Shown here one piece after another: positions 16,354-20,949 of a DNA stretch of 20,949 bases (position 1 is the first letter of the stretch; every line of letters starts with the position of its first letter). The notes under the pieces are model-generated. The model did no database searches. It was not told the DNA's origin and saw only the letters and a program-made list of their open reading frames with translations. Location: the NCBI GenBank assembly GCA_011390435.1, contig JAABSK010000024.1, positions 1 to 20,949 of the forward strand, in the 5' to 3' direction. Both the position numbers and the translations under genes were made by a program. The stretch is from Desulfobacteraceae bacterium (GTDB taxonomy: Bacteria; Desulfobacterota; Desulfobacteria; Desulfobacterales; Desulfobacteraceae).

Positions 16354-16382
16354 ATACTACAGGAACAGCAAAAAAGAGACAA
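16354..16382 (-). promoter_or_regulatory. Candidate sigma-70-type promoter for the thiolase gene
   Basis: On the minus strand TTGTCT (complement of 16377-16382) and TAGTAT (complement of 16354-16359) are separated by exactly 17 bases. Each matches four of six consensus bases. The site lies in the 104-base divergent spacer between thiolase and the NRDE gene, about 50 bases before the thiolase start. I found no equally good promoter for the NRDE direction, though the poly-A tracts of this spacer are compatible with one. Confidence 0.45.
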
Positions 16383-16408
16383 TTAAAAAATAAAAAAAGG
16401 ACGCTGGC

Positions 16409-17194
16409 ATGTGCTTAATTCTCTTTGGTTATCAGGTTTGCGATCAATACCCGCTGGTCCTTGCCGCCAACCGGGACGAGTTTCACCAACGGCCCACAAA
16501 ACCCATGCATGACTGGGCAGATCCAGATGTGATCCTTGCCGGCAAAGACCTGGAACAGAATGGAACCTGGTTCGGGATCAACAAAAAAACCGGCCGGTTT
16601 GCCGCCCTGACGAATTTCAGGGAACCATCACATCAGATTCCCAATGCCCCGTCACGGGGCCAGATCATTGTGGATTCTCTTATGTCCCCCGCCCCTGTCA
16701 GCGAATTTTTGCACGCATTTCATCACCGTGCGCATGTTTTCAACGGGTTCAACCTGCTGATCGGAGATGTCACAGATCTTTTCTGGTACTGCAATATCAA
16801 CGGTGCCATTGAAAAGATCACGCCCGGCATACACGGGCTGAGCAACCGCTTTCTGGACACGCCCTGGCCCAAAGTAACATCCGGAAAAAAAGCCCTGAAA
16901 AAAGCCCTGGCACGCCCGCTTAATACAAAATCCCTTTTCTCCATATTGACCTGCCAGCAGATCCCGGATGACAGCCTGCTCCCGGATACCGGTGTCGGCC
17001 TGGCATGGGAACGGATGCTCTCCCCGTTGTTTATCCGCAGCCCTGAATACGGCACCCGGTCGTCAACACTGCTGGTGGTGGATCAACACCACCGGATGGA
17101 GGTGATCGAACGGACCTGGGACAAGGCAGACCCAGACCGGTATTCAGACCTGGAATTTGTCCTCACCCCGTCTACCGACCCAGAAACTCCCTGA
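16409..17194 (+). CDS. NRDE (TANGO2) family protein
   Basis: A 261-residue member of the NRDE family, the bacterial relatives of eukaryotic TANGO2. The fold is thought to be Ntn-hydrolase-like, and the family has been linked to haem or acyl-CoA handling, but no bacterial activity is settled. The protein opens MCLILFGY, giving the conserved Cys2 that would become N-terminal on Met removal, and has the name motif NRDE at 21-24, followed by RPTKPMHDW, the GTWFGI motif, ALTNFRE and SRG. Near the C terminus it has GTRSSTLLVVD, also typical. The start has AAAGG eight bases upstream. It diverges from the thiolase gene and its last 23 bases overlap the end of thiQ on the other strand. No signal peptide, so cytoplasmic. 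Confidence 0.92.
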   Translation: MCLILFGYQVCDQYPLVLAANRDEFHQRPTKPMHDWADPDVILAGKDLEQNGTWFGINKKTGRFAALTNFREPSHQIPNAPSRGQIIVDSLMSPAPVSEFLHAFHHRAHVFNGFNLLIGDVTDLFWYCNINGAIEKITPGIHGLSNRFLDTPWPKVTSGKKALKKALARPLNTKSLFSILTCQQIPDDSLLPDTGVGLAWERMLSPLFIRSPEYGTRSSTLLVVDQHHRMEVIERTWDKADPDRYSDLEFVLTPSTDPETP

Positions 17195-17888
17195 CCCAGG
17201 GTGTTTCTGGATGCTGAAGCAATTCTTCCGGGCGGCCCTGCTGAACAATTCTTCCCTGATCCATGACAATGACAATATTGCCTGCAGCAAACGCTTCTTC
17301 GTGGTCGTGGGTGACAAAAATCGTGGTGATCTCCACAGCTGAAATAATGGCGGTCAGTTCAGCCAGCAGCCGTTTTCTCAACATCCGGTCAAGGGAGCTC
17401 AACGGTTCGTCAAGCATCAGCAGACCTGGACGGGGCGCCAGCGCCCGGGCCAGGGCAACCCGCTGGCGTTCACCGCCGGACAGCTCATCAATCCGGCGGT
17501 GTTCAAATCCCTGCAGACCGGTCATTGACAGCATCTGGGCGACCCGCTCTTCAATCTCAAACTTGGGCATCTGCTTCATTTTCAGGCCAAATGCAATGTT
17601 GTCGCGGACATTCATGTGGGGGAAAAGGGCATAATCCTGGAACATCATACCAAAACACCGCTTGTAGGTGGGGAGATGATCGATCAGCCGGTTGTTGAAA
17701 TAGACATGCCCGGAATCCGGCGCATCAAGACCTGCAATCACTCTGAGCAGGGTTGTCTTGCCGCTGCCGGACGGGCCCAGAACGGACAGTTTGGTTCCCT
17801 GGGGCAGATGCAGGTTGATATCCTGAAGACTCATGATCCCATTGACAAACTCTTTATTGATCTGATCCAGAACCAGTGCGTTTTTCAT
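17172..17888 (-). CDS. thiQ: ABC transporter ATP-binding protein of a thiamine-type importer
   Basis: The 238-residue protein is the ATPase that powers the adjacent permease. Motifs in order: Walker A GPSGSGKTT (38-46), Q-loop Gln84, signature LSGGERQR (136-143), Walker B LLMLDEP (156-162), D-loop SSLD and switch H194 (VTHDHEEA). The short length, without the C-terminal regulatory domain of longer FbpC or PotA ATPases, fits ThiQ. Its ATG overlaps the permease stop in a TAATG junction, so the two are translationally coupled. The name rests on the neighbouring ThiB-like protein; an iron-type importer is the main alternative for this subunit alone. No terminator follows before the converging NRDE gene. 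Confidence 0.88.
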   Translation of the reverse strand: MKNALVLDQINKEFVNGIMSLQDINLHLPQGTKLSVLGPSGSGKTTLLRVIAGLDAPDSGHVYFNNRLIDHLPTYKRCFGMMFQDYALFPHMNVRDNIAFGLKMKQMPKFEIEERVAQMLSMTGLQGFEHRRIDELSGGERQRVALARALAPRPGLLMLDEPLSSLDRMLRKRLLAELTAIISAVEITTIFVTHDHEEAFAAGNIVIVMDQGRIVQQGRPEELLQHPETPWVREFLGR

Positions 17889-19558
17889 TAAAAATCCCGT
17901 GCTGTTTTGGTTTGAAAGGTTTCAATCAGCATAAATCCCAGGGCAGTGGCCATCATCAGCAAGGTGGCCATGGCCATGGCCTGTCCATAATTCATCGCAC
18001 CTGGCTGCCCTAAAAACCGATAAATGGCAATGGGAATGGTCGGTGTCTGAGGCCGGGCGGCAAAAACCGTGGCCCCGAACTCGCCAAGACTGATGGTAAA
18101 GGCAAAAACAGCCCCTGCAACAAGGGATCTGGATATCGTTGGCAGATCAATGGTTTTAAAGATCTGCCAGGGTGATGCCCCCAGCACCTGAGCCGCTTCC
18201 CAGAGATGATCCGGCATGGCGCGCAGTGCCGGCAGTATTGCCCTGACCACAAAGGGAAAACCCACCAGGGCATGGGCAATGGGAACCAGAAAAACAGAGC
18301 TTCTCAAATTCAACGGCGGGGTATCCAGTGTAATGATGATACCAAATCCCAGGGTCACTGCAGATGTTGACAGCGGCAGCATGAAGATGGGGTCGAAAAA
18401 GGAGGTCAGTCGGTGTTTGAATGTCTTTTCACTGTAATGAATAAACAGGGCGGCACATCCGCCGATGATCAGTGCAATCATCAGGGACAGTGCTGCAAAC
18501 AGCAGTGAATTTCCAATGGCATGGACAGGCGGCACGTAAAAAACAGATCCTGAAATATTGTCAAACAATGCCCGGTAAAATACAAGGGTCAGTTTGCCGT
18601 CATGCATCAGTGAATGGATGACCAGCACCAGAAGTGGCATAACACACAATCCGAGAATAAACAGCACCACACCCGCCACCAGCAGTTTTTCCCACAAAAA
18701 AACCGCCTTTTTCAATTGGTCCGAACTGGTCTGGGAGCTTTTTCCTGCCCTTTTCCGGGAGAGCAGGGTATATCCCCACAACAGCATAAAGGTAAACCCG
18801 ATCTGAACAAGGGAAAGGACCGATGCCACCGGCAGATTGAACAGGTGGGCAGCCTGCCGGTAGATTTCCGCCTCAATGGTGGAATAGGATGGCCCGCCAA
18901 GAATCAGAACGATGCCAAAACTGGAAAAACAGAACATGAACACCAGGGCACAGCCACTAAAAACCGCCGGCCTGAGCAACGGCAGGGTGATATGAAAGAA
19001 CACCTGAAAAGGACCTGCGCCCAGAACTTTTGCCGCATCGGAAAACTGTTCCTGAAGTGACCCCCAGAATCCAGAGATGATTCTGAGCATGACGGAAAAA
19101 TTATAAAACAGATGGGCCATAAGAATCATGGCCAGTGGATGGGACAACGGGGTGCCGCCCAGAAAGCCGTACCGGCCGAAACAGGCCTGAAATGCCGCTG
19201 CCACCACAACAGCCGGCAGAACAAATGGGATGGATGCAAGGGTTTGAATGATTTTTTTGCCCTTAAAGTGATACCTGGAGATCACAAATGCGCAAGGCAG
19301 CGCACAAACCAGTGTCAGCAGCGTGGAAACCCCGGCCTGCCAGAAGGTGAACCACAGAATGCGCACCATCCGGGACGATAAAAAAACCTGGGACACTGCC
19401 CCGAACCCCATGGATGCATCCTGAAAAAAACTGTTCAAAAAAATGCCGGACAACGGATAGAAATAAAACACCAGAAAAAACAGCAGGGGAAAAACACCGG
19501 CCAGGGCATACGGATGCAGCAGGGGATGAGCCGTTTTCAAAACAGCGCGTCGGTCCAT
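17888..19558 (-). CDS. thiP: Thiamine-type ABC transporter permease, fused double domain
   Basis: A 556-residue inner-membrane protein with about twelve hydrophobic segments made of two binding-protein-dependent permease domains in one chain, as in ThiP (about 536 residues in E. coli) and FbpB. Each half has an EAA loop for contact with the ATPase: about 168-198 (DAAKVLGAGPFQVFFHITLP) and 454-479 (EAAQVLGASPWQIFKTIDLP). The second half has the SLGEFGATVF segment common in ThiP and FbpB. The start at 19558 overlaps the thiB 3' end by 22 bases, with only a weak purine-rich stretch as ribosome binding site, so expression probably depends on thiB translation. Substrate is assigned from thiB. Confidence 0.9.
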   Translation of the reverse strand: MDRRAVLKTAHPLLHPYALAGVFPLLFFLVFYFYPLSGIFLNSFFQDASMGFGAVSQVFLSSRMVRILWFTFWQAGVSTLLTLVCALPCAFVISRYHFKGKKIIQTLASIPFVLPAVVVAAAFQACFGRYGFLGGTPLSHPLAMILMAHLFYNFSVMLRIISGFWGSLQEQFSDAAKVLGAGPFQVFFHITLPLLRPAVFSGCALVFMFCFSSFGIVLILGGPSYSTIEAEIYRQAAHLFNLPVASVLSLVQIGFTFMLLWGYTLLSRKRAGKSSQTSSDQLKKAVFLWEKLLVAGVVLFILGLCVMPLLVLVIHSLMHDGKLTLVFYRALFDNISGSVFYVPPVHAIGNSLLFAALSLMIALIIGGCAALFIHYSEKTFKHRLTSFFDPIFMLPLSTSAVTLGFGIIITLDTPPLNLRSSVFLVPIAHALVGFPFVVRAILPALRAMPDHLWEAAQVLGASPWQIFKTIDLPTISRSLVAGAVFAFTISLGEFGATVFAARPQTPTIPIAIYRFLGQPGAMNYGQAMAMATLLMMATALGFMLIETFQTKTARDF

Positions 19559-20586
19559 TCCCGAATCCAGGCTTCTCTTTTTTCATCGATGAGCTGAGGA
19601 TCCAGCACAGCGGGTTGGGCAGCGGTCCTTGCATGCTTTTGAAACAGATTCGGCAGGGGCGCATCCGCATTGGCCGGAAAAACAAACATCTGCAGGGGAA
19701 TATCCGCCTGAAAATCTGTTGACAGCAGAAAATCCATGGCTTTTCGGGCAAGATCCGGCTGCCGGGTTTTGTTGAAGATACCGGCAAACTCGATCTGCCG
19801 GAAAGCAGCCCCATTTTCCAGAACCGTGCCTGTGGGGGCTGTTGCGGGTTTTTCTTCAGCAAAAAACACTTCAGCTGCCGGACTGGAGGCGTAGCTGACG
19901 ACAATGGGCCGGTCCCCTTTGGACGCTGCTGTAAAATGTCCCCAATACGCTTCTTTCCAGCCATTGGTGATAAGCACCCCGTTTTGTTTGAATTTCTGCC
20001 AGAAGTCAAGATATCCGTCCTGGCCGAACCGGCTGACGGTTGCAAACAAAAAGGCAAGCCCAGGCGAAGATGTCGCTGGATTCTGGACAACACTCAGGTT
20101 GTTGTAAGCCGGAAGAATCAGATCTTCAAGTCTGGCCGGCGGAGGCAGGGCAGCGTTTTGAAACCACTCAATATCATAATTGATACAGACATCACCATAA
20201 TCAACCGGTATCAGCCGGTTTTGATTGTCCAGCCGCAGATGTTCCGGCACCGATGATAAATGGGCAGGGGCGTATGGCAGAAACATCTCTGCCGCCAGTG
20301 CCCTGCCCAGAAACGTGTTGTCCACGCCGTAAAACAGGTCAGCCAGTGGATTGTTTCTGGACAAAACAGCCTTGTTCAATGCCTCTCCAGCATCTCCGGA
20401 CTTGAGAATCACCCATTTTGCCTGCACCTGGCGTTCAAATTTTTCCACCACTTCTTTGCTGACGCTGAAACTGTCATGGGTCATCATTGTGATCACCGGC
20501 ATGGATTCATTTTGAGGCGCCTCTGAACAGGCCAGGATCATCAGTAAAAAGAACAGACAAAAGACAAAAAAGAACTTGGATCGCAT
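19537..20586 (-). CDS. thiB: Thiamine-type ABC transporter substrate-binding lipoprotein
   Basis: The 349-residue protein captures ligand outside the inner membrane and delivers it to ThiPQ. The N terminus is a lipoprotein signal: MRSKFFF, a hydrophobic core and lipobox ILAC with Cys20 as the acylated residue. ThiB-like features are the opening VITMMTHDSFSVSKEVVEKF, the metal-free PVDYGDVCINYD segment, VVQNPATSSPGLAFL, the GWKEAYWGHF aromatic stretch and VVSYASSPAAEVFF, all matching the order in ThiB/TbpA. Thiamine, its phosphates or a close pyrimidine relative are the likely ligands; this is inference. The start at 20586 has GGAGG seven bases upstream; an in-frame ATG at 20613 would lie beyond it. 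It is 32 bases after the rarA stop, so it is probably in the same transcript. Confidence 0.87.
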   Translation of the reverse strand: MRSKFFFVFCLFFLLMILACSEAPQNESMPVITMMTHDSFSVSKEVVEKFERQVQAKWVILKSGDAGEALNKAVLSRNNPLADLFYGVDNTFLGRALAAEMFLPYAPAHLSSVPEHLRLDNQNRLIPVDYGDVCINYDIEWFQNAALPPPARLEDLILPAYNNLSVVQNPATSSPGLAFLFATVSRFGQDGYLDFWQKFKQNGVLITNGWKEAYWGHFTAASKGDRPIVVSYASSPAAEVFFAEEKPATAPTGTVLENGAAFRQIEFAGIFNKTRQPDLARKAMDFLLSTDFQADIPLQMFVFPANADAPLPNLFQKHARTAAQPAVLDPQLIDEKREAWIREWTDALF

Positions 20587-20593
20587 TGGCTTA

Positions 20594-20598
20594 CCTCC
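20594..20598 (-). promoter_or_regulatory. Shine-Dalgarno site deciding the thiB start
   Basis: On the minus strand this reads GGAGG seven bases before the ATG at 20586, giving an immediate lipoprotein signal (MRSKFFFVF). It lies in the 32-base gap after rarA, which leaves no room for a TPP riboswitch. Confidence 0.75.
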
Positions 20599-20618
20599 AT
20601 CAGTTATCATCAAATCAA

Positions 20619-20949
20619 TCAGGGTTTTCCGCCCTGCTGCTGCCGAACCCCCTGCCAGACATCCAGCCGTTTTTTCACCGTGCTTTCGTAACCGCGCTCC
20701 ACTGGATGGTAAAACCGCTGTTTTCCAATATTTTCAGGCAGATAGGTCTGAGCAGTAACGGCATCGGCATGATCATGGGCGTACTGGTACCCCTTTCCAT
20801 AGGACAGCGATTTCATCAGCCGGGTGGGGGCATTGCGGATATGCAGTGGAACCGGCTGATATCCGGTTTCCTGAACACATTTTTTCACTGATTTGTGCGC
20901 CATGTATACACTGTTGCTTTTGGGTGCAGTGGCCAGATAGACTGCGGCC
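20619..20949 (-). CDS. rarA: Replication-associated recombination protein A (RarA/MgsA), C-terminal part
   Basis: RarA is a AAA+ ATPase related to clamp loaders that acts at stalled replication forks. Only the C-terminal 110 or so residues lie in the window; the reading frame is open to the right edge, where it continues AVYLATAPKSNSVYMAHK. The family's C-terminal tetramerisation region is clear: PLHIRNAPTRLMKSL, the YGKGYQYAHDH motif, YLPENI and RFYHPVERGYE, ending in a Gln/Gly-rich tail. The AAA+ Walker motifs lie outside the window. It precedes thiB in the same direction with a 32-base gap. Confidence 0.93.
   Translation of the reverse strand, partial: AAVYLATAPKSNSVYMAHKSVKKCVQETGYQPVPLHIRNAPTRLMKSLSYGKGYQYAHDHADAVTAQTYLPENIGKQRFYHPVERGYESTVKKRLDVWQGVRQQQGGKP

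Noticed and set aside
19263..20093. 276-codon minus-strand frame overlapping thiB and thiP
   Set aside because: It lies out of frame across two confident genes on the same strand and has low-complexity Arg/Pro/Ser/Cys content with no recognisable motif.
20587..20618. Possible TPP riboswitch before thiB
   Set aside because: The gap is only 32 bases and holds the ribosome binding site; a THI element needs around 100 bases.
1..20949. Mobile element, CRISPR array, prophage or tRNA
   Set aside because: No transposase, integrase, repeat-spacer pattern, phage gene or cloverleaf was seen; genes are housekeeping or signalling with even composition.

Overview
The window looks like chromosomal DNA from an anaerobic sulfate-reducer-type bacterium of the Desulfobacterales or a close relative. 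This is inferred from the style of the genes: a large CheA with paired CheW domains and a C-terminal receiver, short ArgA-like acetyltransferase with a Cys cluster, and compact operons. No rRNA or other strong taxonomic marker is present. Gene density is very high. I see no insertion sequence, prophage, CRISPR array, tRNA or rRNA.

Region 1 (3-7828, + strand) is a chemosensory operon: cheA (5' end cut by the window edge), cheW, cheB, cheR, then a fusion of a long HEAT-like helical repeat array to a receiver domain, followed by an ArgA-like GNAT acetyltransferase. No methyl-accepting receptor, stand-alone cheY, cheC, cheD or cheX is present. The only receivers are the one on CheA, the one on CheB and the one on the HEAT protein. 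The HEAT-receiver protein is therefore the best candidate for the dedicated output of this pathway, and it is the most interesting gene in the window.

Region 2 (7823-14643, - strand, transcribed right to left) is a tightly packed run: AI-2E-family permease, gyrA, radC, a small Cys-rich protein, pgk and an unrecognised 350-residue protein. Spacings are short or overlapping, so co-transcription is likely. Its last gene runs 6 bp into the last gene of region 1, tail to tail.

Region 3 (14644-16304, - strand) holds a thiolase with an extra segment near its N terminus and a previously easy-to-miss 51-residue membrane protein gene. A strong hairpin terminator follows the small gene. A plausible sigma-70-type promoter for the thiolase lies in the divergent spacer before the NRDE gene.

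Region 4 (16409-20949) has an NRDE/TANGO2-family gene on the + strand, converging with and overlapping by 23 bp a - strand operon: the 3' end of rarA, then thiB, thiP and thiQ, a complete thiamine-type ABC importer whose binding protein is a predicted lipoprotein. There is no space for a TPP riboswitch directly before thiB.
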